NCBI RefSeq assembly: GCF_019801175.1
Contig: NZ_JAHVJR010000001.1
Span: 186,001-250,000, forward strand
Reading direction: 5' to 3'
Source: Vannielia litorea
GTDB lineage: Bacteria; Pseudomonadota; Alphaproteobacteria; Rhodobacterales; Rhodobacteraceae
DNA length: 64,000 nucleotides
Each line of letters begins with the position of its first letter. Position 1 is the stretch's first letter. Under the pieces are notes generated by a model. It was not told the DNA's origin, searched no databases, and saw only the letters and a program-made list of their open reading frames with translations. This document shows, one piece after another, positions 1-8,330 of this stretch. The position numbers and the translations under genes are program-made.

Positions 1-573
1 CCCGAGACCCAGACGATCCTGCACTACCAGTGGGAGCAAAAGCTCATCCCCTTCTGGACCGAGATCGCCGCCCTCTGCGCCGAAAACGGAGTCCACCGCA
101 TCGCCCTCGAACTCCACGGCAACCAATGCGTCTACAACGTGCCCTCGCTGCTCAAACTACGCGAGGCCGTCGGCCCGGTGATCGGCGCCAACCTCGACCC
201 GTCGCACCTCTTCTGGATGGGCGCCGACCCGCTGGTCGCCGCCGAGGCTCTCGGCCCCGCGCTCTACCACGTCCACGCCAAGGACACGCTTCTCAATGCC
301 CCCGTGCAGGCCACCACGTCCCTGCTGGAGAATGGCTCGCTCATGGATATCCCGGCGCGCAGCTGGTCCTACATCACCCTCGGCTTCGGTCATGGCGAGG
401 AATGGTGGCGCCAGTTCTGCTACCGCTGTCTGATGGCGGGCTACGATGGCTGGCTCTCCATCGAACACGAGGACGTGCTGCTCAACTCGCTGGAAGGGCT
501 CGAAAAATCCGTGGCGCTCTTGAAAGCCGTCATGCCTTCCGCCCCTTCCGACTTCAAACCACAAGACATCTGA
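1..573 (+). CDS. Sugar phosphate isomerase/epimerase, TIM barrel (5' truncated)
   Basis: The reading frame is open from the first base of the window, so the N-terminus is missing. The visible 190 residues look like the C-terminal two-thirds of a xylose-isomerase-like TIM barrel: ALELHGNQCVYN, then GANLDPSHLFWMG, then YHVHAKDT and SIEHED. These strands carry the usual metal-binding Glu/Asp/His of the family, as in MocC- or IolE/IolI-type proteins. It lies 10 bases before a MocE-type ferredoxin and a second isomerase-like gene, so the three are probably one operon. The reaction is not determined. Isomerisation or epimerisation of a keto-inositol or sugar-like intermediate is an inference from family and context. 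Confidence 0.85.
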   Translation, partial: PETQTILHYQWEQKLIPFWTEIAALCAENGVHRIALELHGNQCVYNVPSLLKLREAVGPVIGANLDPSHLFWMGADPLVAAEALGPALYHVHAKDTLLNAPVQATTSLLENGSLMDIPARSWSYITLGFGHGEEWWRQFCYRCLMAGYDGWLSIEHEDVLLNSLEGLEKSVALLKAVMPSAPSDFKPQDI

Positions 574-583
574 GGACACCCCC

Positions 584-895
584 ATGGCAGAATGGATCGA
601 CGCCTGCTCCACCGATGACATCGACGCCGAAGACGTGATCCGCTTCGATCACGGCGCGCGCACCTTCATCATCGTCCGCGACCACGAAGATAACTACTAC
701 TGCACCGACGGGCTCTGCACCCACGAAGATGTGCACCTCGCCGACGGGCTGGTCGTCGAGGCCACAATCGAGTGCCCCAAGCACTCTTCGATCTTCGATT
801 GCTCCAATGGCGAGGTCGAAACGCCCCCGGCCTGCGAGAACCTGCACACCTACGCCACCAAGGTCGAAGGTGGCCGCGTCTTCGTGGAGCTCTGA
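584..895 (+). CDS. MocE-type Rieske [2Fe-2S] ferredoxin
   Basis: This 103-residue soluble protein has both Rieske cluster motifs: C45-T-H47 and C64-P-K-H67. It is about the length expected of small bacterial Rieske ferredoxins such as MocE of rhizopine catabolism. Such proteins pass single electrons to a Rieske oxygenase. A Rieske oxygenase alpha subunit gene lies about 3 kb away on the other strand, and no other oxygenase is visible, so that is its likely partner. No ferredoxin reductase gene is in the window. The start ATG follows an AGGACACCCCC spacer 10 bases after the upstream isomerase. Confidence 0.92.
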   Translation: MAEWIDACSTDDIDAEDVIRFDHGARTFIIVRDHEDNYYCTDGLCTHEDVHLADGLVVEATIECPKHSSIFDCSNGEVETPPACENLHTYATKVEGGRVFVEL

Positions 896-898
896 GCC

Positions 899-1672
899 AT
901 GGCCTTCCAACTCGCCGCCTGCGCCGAGATGCTCTGGCAGGACAAGCCGATCCACTGGCGCGCCGCGCGCCTGCACGAGATGGGCTTCGGCGTCGGCCTC
1001 TGGAACTGGCCAGCGTGGGACTTGGACGCGCTGGAGAAGACCGGCGCGAATTTCACCATCATGAACGGCTACCTCGAGGGCCGTCTGGCCGATGACGCGG
1101 GCGCTGACATGTTGCTGAAGTCCGCCCGCGAAACCGCGCAGATCGGCAAGCGCCTTGGCGTGGCCCGCCTCAACCTGCACGGCACCGGGCTGGGCGATCA
1201 GGGCCTGCCGATCCAGCAGCTTGCCCATGTCGCCCCCGGCATGTGGCTGAAGGCCCGCGATACCCTGCACCGCATCTGCGACATGGCCGAGGAGGAGGGC
1301 GTGACCTTCACGCTCGAAAACCTCAACCTGCGCGAGCACCCCGGCTGCCCGTTCAACTCCACCGCCGATGTGCTCAGCCTCGTCGCGGCGGTCGACCGTC
1401 CGCAATTGCGGATCAACCTAGACCTCTACCACACCCAGATCGGCGAGGGTGACGTGATCCGCCACGCCGAGGCCTGCCTGCCGTGGATCGGTGAAGTGCA
1501 GGTGGCCGACAATCCGGGCCGCTGCGAGCCGGGTACCGGCGAGATGAACTGGCCCGCCATCGCCCGTGCGCTGGATGCGATGGGCTACGCTGGCCCCGTG
1601 GGTATGGAGGCCTTCGCCAAGGGCGATCCCGAGGCCGCGCTGCAAGCCTTCCGCGCCGCCTTCACCCTCTGA
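899..1672 (+). CDS. Hydroxypyruvate isomerase-like TIM-barrel protein
   Basis: A 257-residue protein of the xylose-isomerase-like TIM-barrel superfamily. The segments TLENLNLREHPG, LRINLDLYHTQIGEGD and QVADNPGRCEPGTGEMNW place it near hydroxypyruvate isomerase (Hyi/OtnI) proteins. In that family the Glu, Asp, His and Glu of these strands bind a divalent metal and shuttle protons between ketose and aldose forms. The ATG starts 3 bases after the ferredoxin stop, so the genes are translationally linked. The substrate is not provable from sequence. It could be a hydroxypyruvate-like product or an inositol-derived keto sugar. Confidence 0.85.
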   Translation: MAFQLAACAEMLWQDKPIHWRAARLHEMGFGVGLWNWPAWDLDALEKTGANFTIMNGYLEGRLADDAGADMLLKSARETAQIGKRLGVARLNLHGTGLGDQGLPIQQLAHVAPGMWLKARDTLHRICDMAEEEGVTFTLENLNLREHPGCPFNSTADVLSLVAAVDRPQLRINLDLYHTQIGEGDVIRHAEACLPWIGEVQVADNPGRCEPGTGEMNWPAIARALDAMGYAGPVGMEAFAKGDPEAALQAFRAAFTL

Positions 1673-1680
1673 CCGCTCCC

Positions 1681-1706
1681 GCGCCGGGGCCGCTCAGGCC
1701 CCGCGC
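1681..1706. terminator. Bidirectional hairpin between convergent genes
   Basis: A GC-rich inverted repeat (GGGGCC, loop GCTCA, GGCCCC, extended by GCGC pairs) sits at the meeting point of the plus-strand isomerase and the minus-strand argE-like gene. The argE-like stop codon is in the loop. It has no clear U tract, so termination is inferred from position. Confidence 0.45.
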
Positions 1707-2863
1707 AACTCCTCCAGCACCCGGCCCAGCATCGCATCGCAGGCCGCAAGCTGGGCCTCCTCCACATACTCATCGGGCTTGTGCCCCTGTCCCTCCATCG
1801 AGCCCGGCCCGCAGACCAGCGTGGGGATGCCGAGTCCGTCGAAGGTGCCCGCCTCGGTGCCGAAGGCCACCTTCGTCGTGCCGTTCACCTGCGCCAGCCG
1901 CTGCACCAACCCGGTGGCGGCACTGTCCGCTGGGGTGTCGAGGCCGGGGTAGCTGACCATCGACTCCAGCTCGATCCGCCCGCCGGGATTGGCCTGTTCG
2001 ACCTCTGCGGCCATTGCCTCGATCCGGCCCATCAGAGTCTCCGGCGCATCGGCGGCCAGGTGCCGGAACTCGAAGATCACCTCCGCCCGGTCGGGCACGA
2101 TATTCAGCGCCGTGCCGCCCGTGACCCGGCCCACATGCAGCGTGGTGTAAGGCACCCCGTAACCCGGATCGCGCGCGCCTTTGGTGGCATAGTCCGCCTG
2201 AAGCGCCTGCACTCCGTGCACCAGCCCGGCGGCCAGATGCAGTGCGTTCACGAACCGCGGGGCCAGCGCCGAATGGCCCGCCTCGCCGTGGCACACAGCC
2301 CGGATCGCCCGCTTGCCCTTGTGGCCCGTGGCCACCTGCATCTCGGTTGGCTCGCCCACGAGGCAGAGCCGGGGCAGGGGGGTGGCCCCGGCCAGCACAT
2401 CGCGCATCTTGGCGATGCCGAGGCAGCCCACCTCCTCGTCCCAGGAGATCGAAAGTTTCAAAGGCTCGCGCAGCGCCATGCCCGAGGCGCGGCTCGCCGC
2501 ACTTAGCATGGCGGCCAGATAGCCCTTCATGTCGGTCGTGCCGCGCCCATAAAGCCTGCTGCCCTCGCGCGTCAGCCGAAACGGGTCGCGGCTCCACGCC
2601 TGCCCTTCAACCGGCACCACATCTGTATGGGCCGAGAGCATCACCCCCGCGCCCTCCGGCCCGATCTCGGCAATCAGCCCGGCCTTGGGCGCATCCGGGT
2701 CGGTCACGCGCGTCACCCGCGCGCCGTGCTCACGCAGAAACGCCTCCACCCAGTCGATCAGCGCAAGATTGCTCTTGGCGCTTACCGTGTCGAAGGCGAT
2801 CAGCCGGTCCAGAATATCAACGGTGCTCATCACGCCAGCGGCGGCTGCCTGCGCCTCACTCAT
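1694..2863 (-). CDS. argE: ArgE/DapE-family M20 deacylase (acetylornithine deacetylase-like)
   Basis: A 389-residue zinc-dependent M20 hydrolase. It shows the family metal motifs SAHTDVVPV, RGTTDMKG (bridging Asp), SWDEEVGCLG (general-base Glu-Glu) and LVGEPTEM, and a C-terminal GHKPDEYV His ligand. It resembles ArgE, which removes the acetyl group from N-acetylornithine. In this operon (TRAP importer, Rieske oxygenase, RidA, DUF1028) it may instead cleave an N-acyl amino acid intermediate. I use the ATG at 2863, which overlaps the end of the DUF1028 gene by 8 bases. A second ATG at 2830 (MSTVDILDRL) matches usual ArgE N-termini and is a real alternative. Confidence 0.85.
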   Translation of the reverse strand: MSEAQAAAAGVMSTVDILDRLIAFDTVSAKSNLALIDWVEAFLREHGARVTRVTDPDAPKAGLIAEIGPEGAGVMLSAHTDVVPVEGQAWSRDPFRLTREGSRLYGRGTTDMKGYLAAMLSAASRASGMALREPLKLSISWDEEVGCLGIAKMRDVLAGATPLPRLCLVGEPTEMQVATGHKGKRAIRAVCHGEAGHSALAPRFVNALHLAAGLVHGVQALQADYATKGARDPGYGVPYTTLHVGRVTGGTALNIVPDRAEVIFEFRHLAADAPETLMGRIEAMAAEVEQANPGGRIELESMVSYPGLDTPADSAATGLVQRLAQVNGTTKVAFGTEAGTFDGLGIPTLVCGPGSMEGQGHKPDEYVEEAQLAACDAMLGRVLEELRGA

Positions 2864-3530
2864 CGCCCGGCACCCCGTAGCTCGGCGCGTCCCTCGGGTC
2901 GAGCGCGCGTTGCACATAGGCCTCCATCTGCGGTTTGTAGACCTCCCAGGCCGTGGCTACCGCCTCCACCGGGCACTCCTCCGTCCAGTCGCAGCGCAGC
3001 TCCGCCAGCGGCCACGGCTGGCGGTCCACCAGCAGCAGCCCGGCCGAATGCACTGGCCCGGCCTCGCCGCCCGCCGCGAGCCCAGCCTTGAGCGCCGCCA
3101 CCAGCCGGTCGCCCAAATGACCCTCGGCGGCAAGGAACCCCTCCACGATCGCACCCGGCACGCCGTCATTCTCCAAAAGGTTTCCGCCCGCCGCCACGTT
3201 CTCGCCCTCGGCCTGCGTCCAGATACCAAGCGCCTTCGGGCCGGAGTGGATCGCCGTGCCGCCCGCCTTGTCCACCGCCAGCACCTGCCGATACTCGATG
3301 AAGGCGCCGCGCCGCTTTACCTCGGCCACCGCCTCCGCCGCGCCCATACCGTTCTCCATCAGGTCCAGCGCCATAGGTCCCAGCATCGGATCGGTGATAT
3401 TCTGGGAGGCCACCGCCCCCACGCCCGCCCGCGCATGGCTGCACCGCGCCGCCACCGCAGGGGAGGACGACGAGATCGCCACGCCAAACATCCCCGTCTC
3501 CGCGCAGCGCGCCACCAGCGAAAAGGTCAT
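2856..3530 (-). CDS. DUF1028 family Ntn-hydrolase-like protein
   Basis: A 224-residue protein starting MTFSLVARC, the typical DUF1028 N-terminus, with conserved segments GVAISSSSPAVAARC, GVGAVASQN and GGNLLENDGVP. The family has a putative N-terminal-nucleophile hydrolase fold. Its biochemical role is not settled, but it occurs repeatedly beside amidohydrolases, RidA proteins and peptide or amino-acid transporters. Its start overlaps the RidA-family stop by 4 bases and its stop lies inside the argE-like gene, so the three are tightly coupled. I infer an amide- or lactam-type hydrolysis step in the shared pathway. The substrate is unknown. Confidence 0.85.
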   Translation of the reverse strand: MTFSLVARCAETGMFGVAISSSSPAVAARCSHARAGVGAVASQNITDPMLGPMALDLMENGMGAAEAVAEVKRRGAFIEYRQVLAVDKAGGTAIHSGPKALGIWTQAEGENVAAGGNLLENDGVPGAIVEGFLAAEGHLGDRLVAALKAGLAAGGEAGPVHSAGLLLVDRQPWPLAELRCDWTEECPVEAVATAWEVYKPQMEAYVQRALDPRDAPSYGVPGDE

Positions 3531-3955
3531 CCCTCACCCCCTTCGGGGATCACCGCCGTCGCGTCGATCTCCACCAGCCACTCGGGCCGCGCCAGCGCCA
3601 CCACCACCAGCCCGGTGCAGACCGGATGCACACCCTTGATGTATTCGCCCATCACCCGATAGACGGCCTCGCGGTGCCGTACGTCCGTTAGATAGACCAC
3701 CAGCTTGACGAGGTGCTCCATCCGCCCCCCGGCCTCCTCGATCAACTGCTTGATGTTGCTCATCACCTTATGCGCCTGCTCCGCCGGGTCGTGGCTTGGC
3801 AGGTTCACCGCCGTATCAAGCTCCTGCGGGCATTGCCCCCGCAGCCAGATGATCCGGCCGCCTTCCGTGACCACCGCCTGCGCGAGGTCATTGTCGAGCC
3901 GCTGCTCCGGGTAGGTCTCGGCGGTGTTGAACGGGCGAATGCGGGTATGGGCCAT
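3527..3955 (-). CDS. RidA/YjgF-family protein with altered active site
   Basis: A 142-residue member of the RidA (YjgF/YER057c) family, recognised from the spread AHKVMSNIKQLIEEAGG, LVKLVVYLTD and YIKGVHPVCTGLVV. Classical RidA proteins hydrolyse reactive enamine/imine intermediates with an Arg in a P-x-R-S context. Here the aligned stretch is P111-V-C113-T114-G115, so the key Arg is absent. It is therefore unlikely to be a housekeeping RidA and may have another activity, as proposed for divergent subfamilies. It is co-operonic with DUF1028 and argE-like genes (4-base overlap) and follows the Rieske oxygenase directly. Confidence 0.88.
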   Translation of the reverse strand: MAHTRIRPFNTAETYPEQRLDNDLAQAVVTEGGRIIWLRGQCPQELDTAVNLPSHDPAEQAHKVMSNIKQLIEEAGGRMEHLVKLVVYLTDVRHREAVYRVMGEYIKGVHPVCTGLVVVALARPEWLVEIDATAVIPEGGEG

Positions 3956-3956
3956 G

Positions 3957-5087
3957 TCAGGCGCTCTCCGTGATGCGGGCCAGCAGATAGCGGGCGAAAT
4001 CGTAGTTGGGCCGTTCTAGGTGGCTCAGGTGCCCGGGCCGGGCGGCTTGCGATGAAAGTCCGCGATAGACCTTCTCGGTGCAGCCCCGGTCCTCCACGTT
4101 CACATCGTCGAGCAGGGTCTTCAGCGCGGTGAAGTTCTCCGCCGCATCCGCATCGCCCGCGTAATCGTCCGACATTCCGCCACCAAAGCGGATCGAAACC
4201 TGCCCCGGCCCCTTGGGGTGCAACGACAGATACCAGAAATATCCCGGCGTCAGCGTGATCAGCAGCGAGGGGTAGAGCGCCAGCAGAAAGGTCGTGCGCC
4301 GCGCATCCCCTTCCAGCCGGTCGTTCGACGGGTGCGCCATGGCAATCTGCAGCGAGTCGTCCTTCAGGATCGTGTGGTAGTTGAACGCCGCGCGCCCCGG
4401 CGGGCAGATCATCTCGTCCAACCGCGACAACCCGCCGATGGTGCCCGCATGGCAGACCGGCAGGTGGTAGCTCTCCATAAAGTTCTCGGCGAGCACCTTC
4501 CAGTTGGTGTCCCAGACATGCTCTTCGAAGAAGCTCTCGGTGTAGCGGGCCATGTCATAGCCCGCGATCAGCGCCTTCACCTCCGCCAGCCGTTCCGCCA
4601 CCGGCGCGGCCTCGGGGTCGAGGGTCACGAAGACCCACCCCAGCCACACCTCGCAGCGCAGCTCCGGCAGCCGGTAGTCACCTTTGCAGAACCCCTCGTT
4701 CTGCCCCATCGCGGGCGCGCCGCGCAGGGAGCCATCGAGGTTGTAGGTCCACGCGTGGTAGGGGCAGACGATGCTCCGCACCCGCCCGCGCCCTTCCAGC
4801 AGGGTCGACATCCGGTGCAGGCAAACATTGCTCATCGCCCGGATGTCCGCGCCGTCGCGCACCACCACCACCGGCTGCCCCGCCAACTCGCAGGTCAGGT
4901 AGTCCCCCGGCTCCGACAGCGCCGAGGCCCGGCCCACGCAGAACCACTCGCGCTTGAAGATGTGCTCAAGCTCCAGCTCCAGAAACGCCTCCGAGGTATA
5001 GACCGAAGGCGGCATCGCACGGGCCTGCTCGAAGGGGGCTTCGGCAGCCGCGCGCAACCCGTCGGGGGGGGAGGTGTCCTTTGGCAT
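3957..5087 (-). CDS. Rieske non-haem iron oxygenase, alpha subunit
   Basis: A 376-residue ring-hydroxylating-oxygenase-type alpha subunit. The Rieske cluster motifs are C89-L-H91 and C108-P-Y-H111. The mononuclear iron site is in the ENFMESYHLPVCH segment (H208 and H213), with a downstream acidic patch DDVNVEDRGCTE. Length and motifs resemble the quaternary-amine demethylase/hydroxylase branch (Stc2-, GbcA-like) more than aromatic-ring dioxygenases, but this is judged by eye. It probably receives electrons from the MocE-type ferredoxin near position 600. Being embedded between a TRAP importer and N-compound hydrolases, it may open catabolism by oxidative demethylation or hydroxylation. Confidence 0.9.
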   Translation of the reverse strand: MPKDTSPPDGLRAAAEAPFEQARAMPPSVYTSEAFLELELEHIFKREWFCVGRASALSEPGDYLTCELAGQPVVVVRDGADIRAMSNVCLHRMSTLLEGRGRVRSIVCPYHAWTYNLDGSLRGAPAMGQNEGFCKGDYRLPELRCEVWLGWVFVTLDPEAAPVAERLAEVKALIAGYDMARYTESFFEEHVWDTNWKVLAENFMESYHLPVCHAGTIGGLSRLDEMICPPGRAAFNYHTILKDDSLQIAMAHPSNDRLEGDARRTTFLLALYPSLLITLTPGYFWYLSLHPKGPGQVSIRFGGGMSDDYAGDADAAENFTALKTLLDDVNVEDRGCTEKVYRGLSSQAARPGHLSHLERPNYDFARYLLARITESA

Positions 5088-5157
5088 GGCAGGGGCTCCT
5101 TTCGGCCCGAGCTTACCACCGGTTGAGGCAGGTGAAAGTCGGCTTCTCCTAGGTGCC

Positions 5158-5176
5158 GCTTAGGCCGCCCCTAAGC
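5158..5176. repeat. Hairpin at the end of the TRAP permease gene
   Basis: GCTTAGG, CCGCC loop, CCTAAGC forms a perfect 7-bp stem overlapping the TRAP permease stop codon. No U tract follows on the minus strand. It could be a processing or attenuation point between transport and catabolic parts of the operon. Confidence 0.4.
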
Positions 5177-7069
5177 CGTCCGCCGCAGCACCATCACCAC
5201 TGCGCCGAGCAGGGCCAGCCCCGCCACTTCGGCCCCGAGGCTCACCGCCCCGCCCACCGGCATCACCAACGCCACCGTCTCCAGCGCCGCCACGGCCACA
5301 AACCCGGCCCTGTGCGCCGCCGTCAGCGGGCGGATCATCCAGCCCGTCAGCGCCGTGCCCGCCGCGAAGGTGCCCGCAAAAGCCGCCACGGTCGCCAGCG
5401 CGATGTTGCCCGGTGTGCCGATCAGCAGCAATTCCGGCGCGTAGACAAAGAGGAAGGGCGCAACCACCTTCACGAACCCCAGCCGGATCGATTCCATCGC
5501 CGTCTCATTCGGCTCCGCCCCGGCAATCGACGCCCCCGCATAAGCCGCAAGCGCGACCGGTGGAGTGATGGCCGAGAGCAGCCCGTAGTAGAAAATGAAC
5601 ATATGTGCCGCGATCACCGGCAGGCCGAACTGCTCAAGCGCCGGGGCGATCAGGATCGCCAGCAGCAGGTAGGCGGCCGAGGTCGGCATGCCGAGGCCCA
5701 GCACAAAGCTGGCGACCATCGTCAGCAGCAGCGTCAGCAGCAGCGAGCCCGCCCCGGCGGTGAGGATCAGCGACGATAGCTTCAGCGCCATGCCGGTCAG
5801 CGTCAGCACGCCAATCAGCATCCCCGCGATACCCACTGCGGCGACGATGGGCAGCACGTTCTTCACCGTTTCCATCATCACCGCCACAAGGCCCACCGGC
5901 CCGATCCGCGTGGCCTTGCCAAAGACCGAAACCACCAGCGTGGTCGCAAGGCAGAGCACGGCAGCGGCGGAGGGCGTGTAGCCCATGGCCAGAAACACGA
6001 TCAGCCCGACCAGCGGGATCAGCAGATGCCCCCGCTTCAGCAGCACGTCCTTCAGCGCCGGAATTTCGCTCGGGTCGGCGCGGCCAAGGTCATACTTGCC
6101 CGCCTCTTCGCGCACGCCCACCAGCAGGGCAAACACGTAAAGCAGCGCCGGGATCAGCGCGGCGGCGGCGATGGTGGCATAAGGCGTCTGGGTGATTTCG
6201 GCCATGAGGAAGGCCGCTGCGCCCATGACAGGGGGCATGATCTGCCCCGCCGAAGAGGCCGCCGCCTCAATCGCGCCCGCCACCTTGGGCCGGTATCCCG
6301 TGCGCTTCATCAGCGGAATGGTGAAGGTGCCGGTGGTCACGACCCCCGCCACAGCCGACCCGTTGATCGAAGAGAACATGGTGGAGGAGACCACAGCCGT
6401 CAGCGCAGGCCCGCCCTGCACCCGGCCCGTCGCCGCATGGGCAAGGTCCACGAACACCTGCCCCAGCCCGGTCTTCAGCAGCAGCGTGCCGAGCAGCGAG
6501 AACAGCAGGATGTATTGCACCGCCACACCCATCGGCAGGCCAAACAGCCCCTCGGTGCGCAGGAAGAGGTTGGAGGTCACGCGGCTCAGCGAGTAGCCCG
6601 CATGGCCGTATGTGCCGGGGATCATGTCGCCAAAGAAGGCATAGGCCAGCGCCGCCACGCCAAGGCCGACCATCACCCAGCCAATGAGATAACGCGCCAG
6701 CACCAGCACGGAAGCGGTGCAGACCACGAACAGCGCCACATCGAGCTCGCTGGCGATCCCGCCCGAGCGCACGATGGAAAGGTAGTTCACCCACAGGTAA
6801 GGCCCGGGAATCAGCACCCCTGCGGCCAGCGCGTAGATCACGGGCCGCAGCCATCCCGGTCGCTCGCTCGCCACCACGATCAACCCGGCGGCGACCATCA
6901 GCGAAAAGAAGGTCGAGCGCAGCACCAGCGCGGTGATCGATCCATACCACGCCGACCAGATGCACAGCGCGGTCACGGCAATCGAAAGCGCCGCCAGCGC
7001 GGCGGTGGCGGCGAGCCGCTCCCAGCGGGGCAGGGCAGGGGCGGGGAGGATATCGGTGATCGGGGTCAT
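5171..7069 (-). CDS. TRAP transporter fused permease (DctQM type, TAXI-associated)
   Basis: A 632-residue, highly hydrophobic integral membrane protein in which the small (Q) and large (M) TRAP permease subunits are fused, as usual for TAXI-type systems. Typical large-subunit signatures are visible: GGPALTAVVSSTMFSSINGSAVA, GAIEAAASSAGQIMPPVMG and SFVLGLGMPTSAAYLLLA. TRAP permeases import organic acids or amino-acid-like solutes using an ion gradient. The gene lies 76 bases after the TAXI binding protein and leads into the Rieske oxygenase, so the transporter probably brings in the oxygenase substrate. Confidence 0.95.
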   Translation of the reverse strand: MTPITDILPAPALPRWERLAATAALAALSIAVTALCIWSAWYGSITALVLRSTFFSLMVAAGLIVVASERPGWLRPVIYALAAGVLIPGPYLWVNYLSIVRSGGIASELDVALFVVCTASVLVLARYLIGWVMVGLGVAALAYAFFGDMIPGTYGHAGYSLSRVTSNLFLRTEGLFGLPMGVAVQYILLFSLLGTLLLKTGLGQVFVDLAHAATGRVQGGPALTAVVSSTMFSSINGSAVAGVVTTGTFTIPLMKRTGYRPKVAGAIEAAASSAGQIMPPVMGAAAFLMAEITQTPYATIAAAALIPALLYVFALLVGVREEAGKYDLGRADPSEIPALKDVLLKRGHLLIPLVGLIVFLAMGYTPSAAAVLCLATTLVVSVFGKATRIGPVGLVAVMMETVKNVLPIVAAVGIAGMLIGVLTLTGMALKLSSLILTAGAGSLLLTLLLTMVASFVLGLGMPTSAAYLLLAILIAPALEQFGLPVIAAHMFIFYYGLLSAITPPVALAAYAGASIAGAEPNETAMESIRLGFVKVVAPFLFVYAPELLLIGTPGNIALATVAAFAGTFAAGTALTGWMIRPLTAAHRAGFVAVAALETVALVMPVGGAVSLGAEVAGLALLGAVVMVLRRTA

Positions 7070-7115
7070 TGTCTGTCCTGTCGCCCTTGCGGCGTTGGGG
7101 CCGAGGGCGGAGTTG

Positions 7116-7137
7116 GGCGGGGCCGGTCAGCCCCGCC
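7116..7137. repeat. GC hairpin between TAXI binding-protein and permease genes
   Basis: GGCGGGGC, loop CGGTCA, GCCCCGCC is a perfect 8-bp stem in the spacer between the binding-protein stop and the permease start on the minus strand. Such intergenic hairpins often protect the binding-protein mRNA end and lower downstream expression. That role is inferred. Confidence 0.5.
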
Positions 7138-7145
7138 GAAGGGGC

Positions 7146-8069
7146 CTACTGCCCGTCGAAATAGGCCTGCGCGCCGGGGTGCAGGTCGATCGGGGTGGAG
7201 GTGGCCTTCTCCATCGTGATCTTCTTGGCCGCCGGATGCACCGCGCCCAGCTCTTCGAGGTTGTCGAAGAGGGTCGAGGTGATGCCCTCGATCAGCGCCG
7301 GGTCGGCATCGGCTGCGGCAAAGAGGATCGCCGGGTCACCCACGGCCACCACCGCCTCGGCTTCGCCCTCATAGGTGCCGCCGGGGATCTCGATCACCTC
7401 GTAGAAGGGGAATTCCTCGATCAGCCCGGTCACGTTGTCTGCTACGACCGGCACCAGCGCCACATCCTCGGTGGTGAACAGCTCGATGAAGGCCGAGGCA
7501 GGGGTGCCCGCCAGAATCATCGACCCGTCCAGCTGGCCGTTCTTGATCGCCGCCGTCGCCTCGCCGTAGCTCAGAAAGCTGATGTTGCCGATGTTGAAGG
7601 CGTCCTGCGAGGTCAGCAGCCGCTCGGCGAAGACCGAAGAGTTGGAGCCCGGAGGGCCCACCGAGATCTTCAGGTCGGCCAGATCGGCCACGCCGGCGGC
7701 GCCGCTGGCGTCGGTCGCGGCGATCTGCAGCACGGCGGGGTAGAGGTAGGCAATCGCCGCCACGTTCTGCGCGTCGCCGTCAAAGGCGCCAGTCCCGCTC
7801 TTGGCTTCATAGAGCGTCGAGGCCGAAGAGAAGCCGATGGTCATCTCGCCCGCCGAAACGCGGCGGATGTTCTCGATCGAGGCACCTGTCACCTCGGCAT
7901 TGGCGCTCACCCCGTCGAGCTTGCGGGTCAGCAGGTCTGCCATGCCCGCGCCCACGGCGTAGAACACGCCGCCGGTGCCACCGGTCCCGATAGAAACCCT
8001 GTCCTGCGCCGCCGCGCCAAAGGCGGTGGCTCCGATGAGTGCGGCCGCGAGGCCGATTGACTTGATCAT
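7146..8069 (-). CDS. TAXI-family TRAP transporter solute-binding protein
   Basis: A 307-residue periplasmic binding protein with a Sec signal peptide (MIKSIGLAAALIGATAFGAAAQ) followed by VSIGTGGTGGVFYAVGAGMADLLTR, the characteristic TAXI N-terminal fold. Later segments SVGPPGSNSS and YGEATAAIKNGQLD also fit. It captures the solute for the fused permease directly downstream. TAXI proteins bind small carboxylates such as glutamate-like or dicarboxylic ligands, but the ligand here cannot be read from sequence. It is the first gene of the minus-strand operon, with its promoter in the 8070-8330 divergent region. Confidence 0.95.
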   Translation of the reverse strand: MIKSIGLAAALIGATAFGAAAQDRVSIGTGGTGGVFYAVGAGMADLLTRKLDGVSANAEVTGASIENIRRVSAGEMTIGFSSASTLYEAKSGTGAFDGDAQNVAAIAYLYPAVLQIAATDASGAAGVADLADLKISVGPPGSNSSVFAERLLTSQDAFNIGNISFLSYGEATAAIKNGQLDGSMILAGTPASAFIELFTTEDVALVPVVADNVTGLIEEFPFYEVIEIPGGTYEGEAEAVVAVGDPAILFAAADADPALIEGITSTLFDNLEELGAVHPAAKKITMEKATSTPIDLHPGAQAYFDGQ

Positions 8070-8330
8070 GATGACCCTCCCGTCAATGTTGGTCCGGCCG
8101 TCAAGAGTGGCTTGCGGCGCGGTGCCCTACACTTAGCGAAACTTGGGGCCCGAGCGGCCAATAGTTTTTGCGAACGGGCCATTCAAAACCCGTCTGCGGG
8201 CGATGACATAAAACCATCATTCCGGCCCGCGGAATCTCTCACCAAATGATGCAAAATGCGGCCTCCCATCTGTGCCTGAAGCCCCGCTTTCAGTAAGCGT
8301 AACGGGCCGGAACAAGAGGGAGGAGCGGCG
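8070..8330. promoter_or_regulatory. Divergent intergenic region for the two catabolic operons
   Basis: This 261-base gap separates the minus-strand TRAP/Rieske operon from the plus-strand PanB-like/IolG operon and must hold both promoters. It is AT-richer than its surroundings around 8160-8250 (AATAGTTTTTGCG, GACATAAAACCATCATT, AAATGATGCAAAATGCGG). A strong ribosome binding site GAGGGAGGAG precedes the plus-strand ATG. I could not assign a regulator-binding site, and no regulator gene is adjacent. Confidence 0.5.

Noticed and set aside
157..1405. Long open frames on the minus strand opposite the isomerase and ferredoxin genes
   Set aside because: High G+C content opens antisense frames. They have no recognisable domains, while the plus-strand frames carry family motifs.
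2864..2917. N-terminal extension of the argE-like protein upstream of 2863
   Set aside because: The extra residues (Arg/Thr-rich) are out of character for M20 enzymes and lie inside the DUF1028 gene.
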